This document shows positions 8,427 through 16,775 of a stretch of DNA of 64,000 nucleotides, one piece after another. The notes under the pieces were generated by a model. It saw only the letters and a program-made list of their open reading frames with translations, was not told the DNA's origin and did not search any database. A program made the translations under genes and the position numbers. The stretch is from the NCBI RefSeq assembly GCF_900169075.1, contig NZ_LT827014.1:558001-622000 (forward strand). The letters run 5' to 3'. Position 1 is the first letter of the stretch, and each line of letters opens with the position of its first letter. Source of the DNA: Chryseobacterium phocaeense. GTDB taxonomy: Bacteria > Bacteroidota > Bacteroidia > Flavobacteriales > Weeksellaceae.

Positions 8427-9713
8427 GTGGAGTTATATTATTCATTTTCAGCCTTAATCGTACTGGCATCTATTTTTGCCTATCTCAATTACAGATTTCT
8501 TAAGCTTCCGAGTACCATCGGGATTATGGTGATTGCCATTGTGGTTTCCATCTTTCTGGTGATGTTTGGGGAAACGGTTCTTCCAAGAACTTTCGGACAT
8601 CTGAACAAGCTGATGAACAGTATAGACTTCACCGAAGTCCTGATGGGAGCGATGCTTAATTTCCTTCTTTTTGCAGGAGGAATCCACATTAATATCAATG
8701 ACCTTAAGGAACAGTTCCGGCCCGTCCTGATATTTTCCACCGCAGGAGTCGTGATTTCCACGTTTGTGGTAGGGTTTGGAATGTTTTATCTGTTGCCCTT
8801 TTTAGGAATACAACTTCCTTTTATCTATTGTCTGGTGTTCGGAGCGCTTATTTCGCCTACTGATCCTGTAGCGGTTTTGAGTATCCTGAAGCAGGCCAAT
8901 GTATCCAAATCACTGGAAACAAAAGTAGCCGGAGAATCCCTTTTCAATGACGGGATGGCGGTAGTTGTGTTTACGGTGGTTTTACAGCTGGCTATCGGGA
9001 AAGAAGTGGATCTTGGGGTTGAAAGCATCGGATTGCTTCTGATGAAAGAGGCGGGCGGAGGAATCTTGCTTGGGGTTTTATTGGGATGGGTAACATCCAG
9101 ATTGATGCGTGAAGTGGACGATTATATTATTTCAGTTTTAGTAACACTTTCTGTGGTAATGGGAGGATATCTTATTGCCAGACAGATGCATATTTCAGGA
9201 CCGCTCACGATGGTGGCTGCCGGTCTGTTTATGGGGAATTTTAACGTAAGATTTAAAATGAAATCCATTACCCAGGATTATCTGATTAAATTCTGGGAGC
9301 TTATTGACGAAATCCTGAATGCCGTATTATTCCTCTTCATCGGTTTTGAATTATTGATGATCAAGGATCTGAAGCATTTCATGATTCCCGGGTTATTGGC
9401 GATCGCAGTGGTTTTAATTGCCCGTCTGATCTCGATATGGGTTCCTACAAGATTCATGTCGATGAGAACAAGATTCAGTCCGCAGACCGTAAAGGTACTG
9501 GTCTGGGGAGGTATCCGTGGCGGAGTTTCCATTGCATTGGCCATGTCAATTCCAAAAAGTGAATACAGCGAAACCATTTTAAGTATCACCTACTGCGTGG
9601 TGGTCTTCTCAATTATTGTCCAGGGACTTACCATTGCTAAAGTAGCCAATCCGAAAGCAATTGCAAAAGAAGAGGAGCAACAGGAGAGTATTGTTGCGGA
9701 TGAGCATGCTTAA
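8427..9713 (+). CDS. Cation:proton antiporter, CPA1 (NhaP-type)
   Basis: A 428-residue polytopic inner-membrane exchanger, expected to swap Na+ or K+ for H+. About 12 hydrophobic segments span residues 5-410. Family marks are ALISPTDPVAVLSILK (the TDPV ion-site helix), VAGESLFNDGMAVVVFTVVLQ (GESLFND with the key Asp), and the late WGGIRGGVSIALAMSIP. The only suitable start is GTG at 8427-8429; the next codons read ELYYSFSALI. A short charged cytosolic tail rich in Glu ends the protein. It lies 11 bases after the DUF4919 gene and 17 bases before alkD. Confidence 0.93.
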   Translation: MELYYSFSALIVLASIFAYLNYRFLKLPSTIGIMVIAIVVSIFLVMFGETVLPRTFGHLNKLMNSIDFTEVLMGAMLNFLLFAGGIHININDLKEQFRPVLIFSTAGVVISTFVVGFGMFYLLPFLGIQLPFIYCLVFGALISPTDPVAVLSILKQANVSKSLETKVAGESLFNDGMAVVVFTVVLQLAIGKEVDLGVESIGLLLMKEAGGGILLGVLLGWVTSRLMREVDDYIISVLVTLSVVMGGYLIARQMHISGPLTMVAAGLFMGNFNVRFKMKSITQDYLIKFWELIDEILNAVLFLFIGFELLMIKDLKHFMIPGLLAIAVVLIARLISIWVPTRFMSMRTRFSPQTVKVLVWGGIRGGVSIALAMSIPKSEYSETILSITYCVVVFSIIVQGLTIAKVANPKAIAKEEEQQESIVADEHA

Positions 9714-9730
9714 TTAAAACACAGATTAAG

Positions 9731-10453
9731 ATGAAAAATAATATAATCAAAGAAATAGAAGAAGCTTTAGCTGTACTATCCATCCCGGAAAAGGCAGCGT
9801 TTTTTCCGAAATTTTTTAAAACAGGAAAAGGGGAATACGGTGAAGGAGACCTGTTTTTAGGCGTGAAAGTTCCGGATCAGAGATCGGTGGCCAAAGAATA
9901 TTATTCAAAAATAGATCTGAAAGACCTGAGCACGCTGTTGTCTTCAAAATACCATGAGCACAGGCTTACTGCGCTTTTTATGCTGATCTCCAAATTTGAA
10001 AAAACGAAGGATAAGACGGTGAAAGAAGAGGTTGTACAGTTTTATCTGGACCATCTTCCGCATGTCAATAACTGGGATCTGGTGGACTCCAGCTGTTATA
10101 AGATTCTGGGGAGATATGCTTTTGAGAACGGGAAGGAAGACTTGTTGCGAAATCTTTCGGATTCTGAGGAAATGTGGCATAAAAGAATTGCTGTCGTAGG
10201 AACCATGCACTACGTGAAAAAGGGATCTTTTGAGCTTACCAAGGAATTTGTGACGAAGAACCTGAAGCACACACATGACCTGATGCACAAAGCCAACGGC
10301 TGGCTGCTCCGGGAAATGGGCGAGAAAAATGAAGCGGAACTCATCTCATTTTTGAATGAACATTATCAGGGAATGCCGAGAACCTGCCTTAGGTATGCCA
10401 TTGAAAAGCTGGATGAAGATGTACGGCAGGATTATCTGAAAGGAAGGATTTAA
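9731..10453 (+). CDS. DNA alkylation repair protein (AlkD-like DNA glycosylase)
   Basis: A 240-residue HEAT-like-repeat DNA glycosylase, expected to excise cationic alkylated bases such as 3- and 7-methylpurines. The active-site residues known from Bacillus AlkD are recognisable with similar spacing: Trp115 and Asp119 in the NNWDLVDSS segment and Arg152 in MWHKRIAVV. The N-terminal GVKVPDQRSVAKEYY and the C-terminal MPRTCLRYAIEKL segments are also typical. It probably belongs to the hflX transcription unit (17-base gap). Confidence 0.92.
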   Translation: MKNNIIKEIEEALAVLSIPEKAAFFPKFFKTGKGEYGEGDLFLGVKVPDQRSVAKEYYSKIDLKDLSTLLSSKYHEHRLTALFMLISKFEKTKDKTVKEEVVQFYLDHLPHVNNWDLVDSSCYKILGRYAFENGKEDLLRNLSDSEEMWHKRIAVVGTMHYVKKGSFELTKEFVTKNLKHTHDLMHKANGWLLREMGEKNEAELISFLNEHYQGMPRTCLRYAIEKLDEDVRQDYLKGRI

Positions 10454-10508
10454 TAGACCGTTTACCGCAAATAAATCAACAAATGGGGTATTTTAGGTCG
10501 AAAATGAG

Positions 10509-10516
10509 TAATTTTG
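10509..10516 (+). promoter_or_regulatory. Promoter -7 box TAATTTTG
   Basis: A perfect TAnnTTTG match 20 bases before the ATG at 10537. It lies inside the longer open frame that starts at 10483, which argues for the downstream start. Confidence 0.5.
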
Positions 10517-10536
10517 TCCTTCCTAAAAACTCAATT

Positions 10537-11205
10537 ATGAAAAACGTTTTGAAGCTGTTGGTGCTGCTGCTTCCTGTATTACTGCTTACGAGCTGTTTTG
10601 ATATTTTGGATAAAGTCAATATCAAAGCGGACGGAAGTGGTGAGTATACCCTTATTCTTAACGCGAGCAAAAGCAAAACAAGACTGGCTTCCATTTCAAA
10701 AATGGAGACCATTAACGGGAAAAAAGTTCCTAAAAAAGCTGAAATTGAAAATAAAATCAATGAAGCTTCCAGAATTTTTAAAGCAACCCCCGGGATTTCC
10801 AATGTGAAAACTTCCATGGATTTTGACAATTACATCCTGAAACTGAGCTGTAATTTTAAGAAGATTGAAAACATCAACGCCGGACTGGAACAGCTGAAAG
10901 CAAAAAATATCCTGGGGAAAATGATTCCCACGCAGATTTACAGCCAGAATCTTGCTAAAAAAACACTCACAAGGAATAAAGTGAATACATTCAAAGCGGA
11001 TTATGATAAAATGGGGAAAGCAGATAAAGAGGTTTTCAACAATGCGAGATACACTTCCGTGATGCAGTTTGAAAATACAGTAAAATCCCAGACGAACAGT
11101 GCTTATGTACTTTCTCCGAATAAAAAAGCTGTTAAACTGGAAGCGGAAATCCTTGATCTTATCTTTCAAAAGAAACAAATACAAAACACGATATTATTTC
11201 AATAA
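10537..11205 (+). CDS. Lipoprotein of unknown function
   Basis: A 222-residue predicted lipoprotein that I do not recognise by name. The ATG at 10537 opens a lipoprotein signal (MKNVLKLLVLLLPVLLLTSC) with lipobox LTSC; an in-frame ATG at 10483 would put 18 polar residues ahead of it and precede the -7 box at 10509. After the signal comes FDILDKVNIKADGSGEYTLILN, a pattern seen in Bacteroidetes lipoproteins with a beta-rich start. The rest is Lys-rich and alpha/beta mixed. It is 14 bases upstream of the 674-residue exported protein and begins the 10537-14486 module. Confidence 0.82.
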   Translation: MKNVLKLLVLLLPVLLLTSCFDILDKVNIKADGSGEYTLILNASKSKTRLASISKMETINGKKVPKKAEIENKINEASRIFKATPGISNVKTSMDFDNYILKLSCNFKKIENINAGLEQLKAKNILGKMIPTQIYSQNLAKKTLTRNKVNTFKADYDKMGKADKEVFNNARYTSVMQFENTVKSQTNSAYVLSPNKKAVKLEAEILDLIFQKKQIQNTILFQ

Positions 11206-11219
11206 ATCTACACTAAACC

Positions 11220-13244
11220 ATGAAATCTATAGTATTAAAAACACAAACACTTACGTTCATACTTTTTGGTTTTATGCTTGTTTTTGCGCAAAACAGCATG
11301 AAAATCCCCAACGATGTTATATTTTATATGGAGATCAACGGGAAGCAGCTTAACCAGAAAATCAACTGGCAGAAACTTAATCCTTTACTGCATGAACTAA
11401 GCAAAAAAAACAAAGAAAATTCTTCCTGGAATGATTATTCGAAAACCGGGATTAAGTACGACGCCACCCAATACCATTATGCGAGTTTTAACGACTCTAT
11501 ACAGACCTATAATACCCATTTCATCATAGATAACAAGGCTAAGTTCCAGGAATTCATCAATTCTACCAAGAAAAAAGGACTGGAAATTTCCCAGGGAAAA
11601 AATTATTCTTACGTAGATATAGACGATGATATCTTTGTAGCGTGGAACAATGACCGTGCGGTTTTAAGCATGATCAACTATACCAAGCCGTTTAAAGATC
11701 TACTGACTGAAGAAAAGATTGACAGTATTGCTGCTGTAGCGGACAGTGCCGCGGCTCCACCTATGATAGATAGTGCCTATGTTGAAGAACCGGAAAAGCC
11801 TTTTGATTACAAGGAGGAAATCCTCATGCTGAAAGACGAGATCAAATATTTAAAAGAGAGCATCAAGGAAAGCAATAAGGAAATTACAAGGATTCAAAAG
11901 GATATTAAATATCTCGAAAAGCATCACAAATATCCGAAAGAAAATGTAGACACGCAGCATTCGGAAGGGGAGACGGAGATGTATCCGCAGGAAGAGGAGT
12001 ATGCAGAAGCCGAAGTGGATTCCGCCTATCAGAAAGAGCTGGATTCTATACGCAGGGAAGATTTCAAAATAGTGAAAAAAATTGCAGAAGGACGTTTTGA
12101 CCAGTATTTCAGTTCCAATCTGGAAATTGAAGTTCCGAAAACCATGCTCAAATTCAGAGATCCAAACTCCGATGCATTCGTGTATACGGATTATGGAAAA
12201 CTGATGAACGACGGGATTTACGGGAAAATGATGCGACGTTTCGAGTTCGGGCAGTTTTTCAGAAATGCCTATGATTCCAATTCATACTACAACCTGTATT
12301 TTGATAAGGATAAAGTAAAGCTGGTCAATAATTACCAGCATAAAAACCCGGAAACCCAGAAAGCTATTTCGTCCGTTTATAAAGGGAAGAAAAATAAAAA
12401 GCTTACTGCCCTTATTAATGATAAAAGTGTAGGTTACTATGTCATCAACGTAGACGGGTCTAAATGTTTTGACATGATGTACAGCCTGCTTCAGGACTCG
12501 GGAGAAGGCGAATACAAAAAAGAAATGGAGCTGATGATGGAAACCATGAAAATTGTTCTTGACGAAGACGCCATCACTAAAGTAGCACCAGGAAACGGGA
12601 TCTTCGTCCTCAATGAATTGAAATCCAAACAGGTGGAATACACCGATTACGAATATGATGAAGATTACAATGAAAAGGAAGTAAAGAAAACCAAAGATGT
12701 AGCCGTTCCTAATTTTACTTTTGCTTTCTCCACAGAAAATGAAGGCTACTGGAACCGGGTGTTCAATGTATTGTCTACCAATAAGCGTTTGACTAAAAAA
12801 TTCTCGAAAAACGGTAATATCTACTCGTTTAAAGAAGAAAAAGGGGATGGGTTTATGGATGAGCTGTACTTTACCGTAAAAGACGGAACTGTTTATCTTA
12901 CAAGCTCTACAGACAATCTTAAGACTCAAAACCAGTCAGATATTTCAAAGCAGTGGGCTAAAGATTCATTTAAATATCCACTGTCCGGAAGACTGGATGT
13001 TCAGAAACTTTTGATAGGGATGGAGAAAGAATTTAAAACCCCTTCGGAAAGAAAATCACTGGATCTGTTCAGGAAAAATGTAGGTGAAGTGTATTATAAA
13101 GCAGAGGTGAAAGGAGACAGCCTGGAAACTGAAATTGATTATAAAATTAAAAACTCTTCCGAAAACAGCCTGATGTATTTCTTTGATCTGTTTGATGAGA
13201 TCTATAAAATCAATGAAGCAGAGAAAAAGCCTCAAATATTGTAA
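11220..13244 (+). CDS. Large exported protein with coiled coil, unknown function
   Basis: A 674-residue exported protein (signal peptide up to about FAQ24) that I cannot assign firmly; the IPNDVIFYMEINGKQL opening is loosely like DUF4836-type proteins. Residues about 195-245 (YKEEILMLKDEIKYLKESIK and on) form a clear heptad coiled coil, followed by a very acidic stretch (about 250-275). Near residue 477 there is an acidic signature YEYDEDYNEKEVKK followed by PNFTFAFS. The same signature occurs in the next gene (YEYDDNFNEVEKK...PNYVMELQ), and both proteins start with an IP(N/K)D segment, so the two look like divergent tandem paralogues. Its TAA is directly followed by the next ATG. Confidence 0.8.
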   Translation: MKSIVLKTQTLTFILFGFMLVFAQNSMKIPNDVIFYMEINGKQLNQKINWQKLNPLLHELSKKNKENSSWNDYSKTGIKYDATQYHYASFNDSIQTYNTHFIIDNKAKFQEFINSTKKKGLEISQGKNYSYVDIDDDIFVAWNNDRAVLSMINYTKPFKDLLTEEKIDSIAAVADSAAAPPMIDSAYVEEPEKPFDYKEEILMLKDEIKYLKESIKESNKEITRIQKDIKYLEKHHKYPKENVDTQHSEGETEMYPQEEEYAEAEVDSAYQKELDSIRREDFKIVKKIAEGRFDQYFSSNLEIEVPKTMLKFRDPNSDAFVYTDYGKLMNDGIYGKMMRRFEFGQFFRNAYDSNSYYNLYFDKDKVKLVNNYQHKNPETQKAISSVYKGKKNKKLTALINDKSVGYYVINVDGSKCFDMMYSLLQDSGEGEYKKEMELMMETMKIVLDEDAITKVAPGNGIFVLNELKSKQVEYTDYEYDEDYNEKEVKKTKDVAVPNFTFAFSTENEGYWNRVFNVLSTNKRLTKKFSKNGNIYSFKEEKGDGFMDELYFTVKDGTVYLTSSTDNLKTQNQSDISKQWAKDSFKYPLSGRLDVQKLLIGMEKEFKTPSERKSLDLFRKNVGEVYYKAEVKGDSLETEIDYKIKNSSENSLMYFFDLFDEIYKINEAEKKPQIL

Positions 13245-14486
13245 ATGAACAAAAAGAAACTTATTGTCCCGTTAATTTTTGTACTCGCTGGAGCAGCAGT
13301 CTACTTTGTATTTTTTTTTAAAGATAAAGCATTGAAGTTTATCCCGAAGGATGCAGACGCGGTTGTTTTAATCGATGTTAAAAAATTAACGGGACAGTAT
13401 ATTTCAAACCTGATCACCCATCCTTCCAGGTGGTCCGGAAGCAAAAAGAAAGATAAAACCACCGTTTCGTTAAAAGACTCGGGCATCCGGATTCCGGATT
13501 TCTTACAGGTTTTTCACCTGAAAGACACCCGGTTTTCCGAATGGTACACCGTAGTTGAGCTTAAGAATGTGGAAAAATTCTCAGCCTATTTAAAAAGCCA
13601 CCAGTTCATAAGCAAAGGAGAAAACATATTCCGGAAAGACCAGATTTTTATTAAAATTGAAGGAGAAAAGTGTATTTTGGGAACCTCAGCATCAGCTTTT
13701 GATAAGATCTGCCGGTTCCTGCTTCATTCTTCCGGACACAGTACAATGCATGCAGATCAGCTTATTGATCAGTCTTTAGGAAGTCTTTCTTTCATTTCCG
13801 GAGGGAAAATCCAAAACTTTGCTATTGATCTTAAAAAAGATGGAATTGAGATAAAAAATACTGCCGAATCACAAAATTTAGCATCATTGGCTGCTAAGCT
13901 TCAGCAGAAAAATTTCTTTCTTGAAGCAGAGCTCAATGCTGAAAATATCCGGAATTACACTTCCTTTTTTAGCAAAGGCATCAGGGATTCTTCACAGGTC
14001 ACCTATTTCAAAGCCAATGCAGACCTTGAACAGGTAAATGATACCATCATCAGCTACGAATACGATGATAATTTCAATGAAGTGGAGAAAAAAATTTACC
14101 AGAAAATTATCCAGCCGAATTATGTGATGGAGCTTCAAACCTCAGATCCGGAAAAAGCATGGAGCTATTTCGAGCATAAAAAATGGATTAACAATCAGGA
14201 TCAGTTCACCGCGATCCCTTTCCAGCCTAATCATGTTGTTAAAAATAGTCAGGGGCTTACCATACAATCTACAAGGAACCCGCTTCCCTTGTCCCGGAAA
14301 GAAAAAGAAAATTATATTCTGATCAGGAATCATCCTTTGCTGCTGAATTCCTTAAGTACCTTATCACCTGCAGAAAAAAAGATGCTTTCTGATGTGGACT
14401 ATATCTATTACGGAAATAAGGACCGGAATTATTGGGTGAAGATCAAAGTGAAAGAAGATCCACTGCCTTTAATTTTAAGATGGTAA
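13245..14486 (+). CDS. Membrane-anchored paralogue of the preceding exported protein
   Basis: A 413-residue protein with one N-terminal membrane segment (KKLIVPLIFVLAGAAVYFVFFF) and no cleavage site, so it is probably anchored with its bulk in the periplasm. After the anchor, FIPKDADAVVLIDVKKLTGQ aligns with the opening of the previous protein. At residue 271 it has the acidic signature YEYDDNFNEVEKK, as in that protein near residue 477. It lacks the coiled-coil insert, which explains its shorter length. It starts with no gap after the upstream stop codon, so translational coupling is likely. No catalytic motif is visible, and the function is unknown. Confidence 0.8.
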   Translation: MNKKKLIVPLIFVLAGAAVYFVFFFKDKALKFIPKDADAVVLIDVKKLTGQYISNLITHPSRWSGSKKKDKTTVSLKDSGIRIPDFLQVFHLKDTRFSEWYTVVELKNVEKFSAYLKSHQFISKGENIFRKDQIFIKIEGEKCILGTSASAFDKICRFLLHSSGHSTMHADQLIDQSLGSLSFISGGKIQNFAIDLKKDGIEIKNTAESQNLASLAAKLQQKNFFLEAELNAENIRNYTSFFSKGIRDSSQVTYFKANADLEQVNDTIISYEYDDNFNEVEKKIYQKIIQPNYVMELQTSDPEKAWSYFEHKKWINNQDQFTAIPFQPNHVVKNSQGLTIQSTRNPLPLSRKEKENYILIRNHPLLLNSLSTLSPAEKKMLSDVDYIYYGNKDRNYWVKIKVKEDPLPLILRW

Positions 14487-14516
14487 AAAGTTCTCCGGTT
14501 AAAAGACAGAATACTC

Positions 14517-14855
14517 ATGGCCTTATCTGATATTGCATTACTGAAATCAATCACGCATTATTTTTTGCATCTGGTTTTCCCGGTGTTCATTGCACTGATA
14601 TTTTTCCGTAAAAACTGGAAAAAGGCTTATCTGATCATGTTGGCTACCATGCTGGTGGATCTGGACCATATTTTTGCTAATCCTGTTTTTGATCCTTCAA
14701 GAAACAGTATTGGTTTTCATTTTTTACATTCCTATTATGCCATTGCGGTGTATTTTTTGCTGCTTTTTTTTAAAGGAAATATCAGAATCATAGCCATCGG
14801 CCTTCTGTTTCATATGCTGACGGATTTTCAGGATTTTTATCTCTGGAGTCATTAG
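14517..14855 (+). CDS. DUF6122-family small membrane protein
   Basis: A 112-residue integral membrane protein with three or four hydrophobic helices. Conserved polar residues sit in the membrane: ITHYFLHLVFP at residues 12-22, then LVDLDHIFANPVFDP, then FHFLHSYYAIA and FHMLTDFQDF. The His/Asp arrangement recalls the YdjM/DUF457 membrane-bound metal-dependent hydrolases, so a metal site is plausible, but no substrate is known. It lies 30 bases after the membrane-anchored paralogue and may be read from the same transcript. Confidence 0.82.
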   Translation: MALSDIALLKSITHYFLHLVFPVFIALIFFRKNWKKAYLIMLATMLVDLDHIFANPVFDPSRNSIGFHFLHSYYAIAVYFLLLFFKGNIRIIAIGLLFHMLTDFQDFYLWSH

Positions 14856-14868
14856 GTAAGGATGTTCG

Positions 14869-15001
14869 AAGAAGGAAGCGGGAAGTTAATGTAAGCCGTT
14901 AATTGGTTGAAAGAATGATAAAAAGAAAAGGAATAGAAAGGAAACAATTGTCATTTCTGACCTGAAGAACTTCCATCTTCCAACCTCTGACTTCCCTCCT
15001 T
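14869..15001. repeat. Dispersed imperfect inverted-repeat element
   Basis: Intergenic stretch whose left arm (GAAGGAAGCGGGAAGTT) and right arm (AACTTCCATCTTCC, then CTTCCCTCC) are imperfectly complementary around a 70-base centre. Purine-rich GGAAG tracts facing CTTCC tracts suggest a degenerate, hairpin-forming intergenic repeat. Confidence 0.4.
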
Positions 15002-15078
15002 TATAACATTAAAATATGATTAATATTTTCTTTTGATATTTAAAATTTCATAGATTTTTTGTATTTTGTAGACGCTTT

Positions 15079-16149
15079 ATGAGATTAAAAGAACTTTTAC
15101 ATTATACGTATATTTTTCCTGTCCTGGCGGTGGGGTATTACTTTTCCGGACTGATGGGAACAGGGGTTCTCTATGATATTATTGCAGGGCTTCTGCTCAC
15201 CGGAAGTGTCTTGTCTGCAGTACACCACGCCGAGGTGGTGGCCCATAAGGTAGGGGAGCCTTTCGGAACCATTATCCTGGCCCTCTGTATCACCATTATC
15301 GAAGTAGCGCTGATCATCTCACTGATGGTTGCCGGCGGCGATCAGGCGATCACGCTGGCCAGGGATACCGTTTTTGCTGCCGTCATGATTATTCTGAACG
15401 GAATTCTGGGGATTTGTATCCTCGTAGGCGGAGTAAAATACCATGAGCAGTTCTTCGCAAGGACTTCCGCAACCACTTATCTGGTAAGTATTGTTTCTAT
15501 TCTGGTGCTTACCCTGGTCCTTCCCAATTTTACATCAAGTGTCAATGGACCTTTTTATAATGAAGCACAGCTGATTTTTATTTCCATCGCATGCCTGGCC
15601 ATCTATGGCGTGTTCCTGATGGTCCAGACCGTGCGCCACCGAAGCTACTTTATTGTTCCTGACGAACATCCGGAAGAGCATTATATTCCTTCCGTGAAAA
15701 AAACACTGATCAGCTTCGTTTTCCTTGTGATCTGCCTGATTATTGTTGTCCTCATGGCGAAAGGACTTTCCGGAACCATTGAAAATATGGTACAGAGTAT
15801 CGGGGCTCCGAAATCTTTGGTAGGGGTTATTATTGCGGGGGTGGTACTTCTTCCTGAAGGAGTGGCGGCTATCCGTGCGGCAAGAAGCAATCAGATACAA
15901 TCGAGTTTAAACCTTGCATTGGGGTCTGCACTCGCGAGCATAGGGCTCACCATTCCGGCTGTGTCTACGGTGTGTATTGTGTATGATATCCCGCTGGTAT
16001 TGGGGCTTGATAAAAAAGATATTATTCTTCTTTCGCTGTCTGTATTTATCGTGATGCTTTCCTTAAGCCGCGGGAAAACGAATGTTTTGTATGGAACCGT
16101 TCTTCTGGTTAATCTTGCTGCCTATATCTTTACCGTTATTGTTCCTTAA
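15079..16149 (+). CDS. Calcium:proton antiporter (CaCA family, ChaA-like)
   Basis: A 356-residue inner-membrane exchanger with about 11 membrane segments. Both inverted alpha-repeats of the CaCA superfamily can be read: GEPFGTIILALCITIIEVALI near residues 60-80 and VGVIIAGVVLLPEGVAAIRAA near 255-275, each with the acidic residue that binds Ca2+ (Glu in IIEVAL and LPEG). The acidic cytosolic loop in the middle (PDEHPEEHYIP) fits a bacterial ChaA type. Expected to expel Ca2+ or Na+ using the proton gradient. Single-gene unit, convergent with the haemoglobin gene. Confidence 0.9.
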   Translation: MRLKELLHYTYIFPVLAVGYYFSGLMGTGVLYDIIAGLLLTGSVLSAVHHAEVVAHKVGEPFGTIILALCITIIEVALIISLMVAGGDQAITLARDTVFAAVMIILNGILGICILVGGVKYHEQFFARTSATTYLVSIVSILVLTLVLPNFTSSVNGPFYNEAQLIFISIACLAIYGVFLMVQTVRHRSYFIVPDEHPEEHYIPSVKKTLISFVFLVICLIIVVLMAKGLSGTIENMVQSIGAPKSLVGVIIAGVVLLPEGVAAIRAARSNQIQSSLNLALGSALASIGLTIPAVSTVCIVYDIPLVLGLDKKDIILLSLSVFIVMLSLSRGKTNVLYGTVLLVNLAAYIFTVIVP

Positions 16150-16154
16150 TAAGA

Positions 16155-16247
16155 AGTTAGAGATTAGAAATTAGAAGTTAGAAAGACTCTGATTGTTTAT
16201 GGGTTTTGAATCTAAAATCTAAAATTCAGAATCCAAAATTCAAAATT
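16155..16247. repeat. AT-rich short-period repeat between convergent genes
   Basis: The first half repeats TTAGA-type units (GTTAGAGATTAGAAATTAGAAG); the second half repeats AATCTAAAATCTAAAATTC-type units. It fills the gap between the Ca2+ antiporter and haemoglobin stop codons. It looks like a degenerate dispersed intergenic repeat. Confidence 0.4.
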
Positions 16248-16628
16248 TTACAATCTCCTCGCCAGTTCCATTTTAAAAGCCATCAGCTTGGCAATATTCT
16301 CGGACTTATAAATCGCCATGTCAGCATTTTCGCCCGCGAAATTCTCTTCAATAGTAGTTCTCCATAGTTTCAGCCATTGGTCAAAATGTTTCTGTTCCAT
16401 GGCCTGGATTTCATTTATGGGGAAATGCACGCCCATAGGATTTCCTTTATAGCTCATCTGCCCGAAAAGGATGCTTTCCCAGAATGAATACATCTTAGGA
16501 AGGTGCTTGTCCCAGTCTACTTTAGCCACATCATTAAAGAAAAATCCAATCGTCTCGTCTTTAACCACTTTAGCATAAAATGAATTGACGAGGTGCTCAA
16601 TATCTTCCCTTGATTCCAATTTTTTCAT
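16248..16628 (-). CDS. Group III truncated haemoglobin
   Basis: A 126-residue single-domain haem protein, expected in the cytoplasm, binding O2 or NO. The group III pattern is clear: HLPKMYSFWESILFG (residues 42-56), YKGNPMGVHFPI (60-71), and MEQKHFDQWLKLWRTTIEENFAG, where His81 is the likely proximal haem ligand. The C-terminal helix NIAKLMAFKMELARRL completes the short globin fold. It is a single gene, with the divergent K+ channel gene upstream. A role in NO or peroxide defence is inferred from studied relatives, not from context. Confidence 0.92.
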   Translation of the reverse strand: MKKLESREDIEHLVNSFYAKVVKDETIGFFFNDVAKVDWDKHLPKMYSFWESILFGQMSYKGNPMGVHFPINEIQAMEQKHFDQWLKLWRTTIEENFAGENADMAIYKSENIAKLMAFKMELARRL

Positions 16629-16700
16629 ACTTCAAATGTACTGCAAAATCAAAATAAAAATTCAATCGTCAGCTTGATAAATTTCATGAAAACAATATTT

Positions 16701-16708
16701 TATCTTTG
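16701..16708 (+). promoter_or_regulatory. Promoter -7 box TATCTTTG
   Basis: A perfect TAnnTTTG match 67 bases before the K+ channel ATG at 16776. A TTG at 16674-16676 could be the -33 box, but the 24-base spacer is a little long. Confidence 0.5.
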
Positions 16709-16775
16709 CAAAAGCAATTAAGTAAACTGGCGAATTGGCAAATCTGCTTTTTTGCCTAACAAAAACAATACTAGA

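Noticed and set aside
10483..10536. Upstream ATG of the lipoprotein gene
   Set aside because: It lies before the -7 box at 10509 and would place 18 polar residues in front of a standard lipoprotein signal.
16752..16775. TTG start for the K+ channel gene
   Set aside because: It would add eight residues of low conservation; ATG 16776 with a basic N-terminus is more usual.
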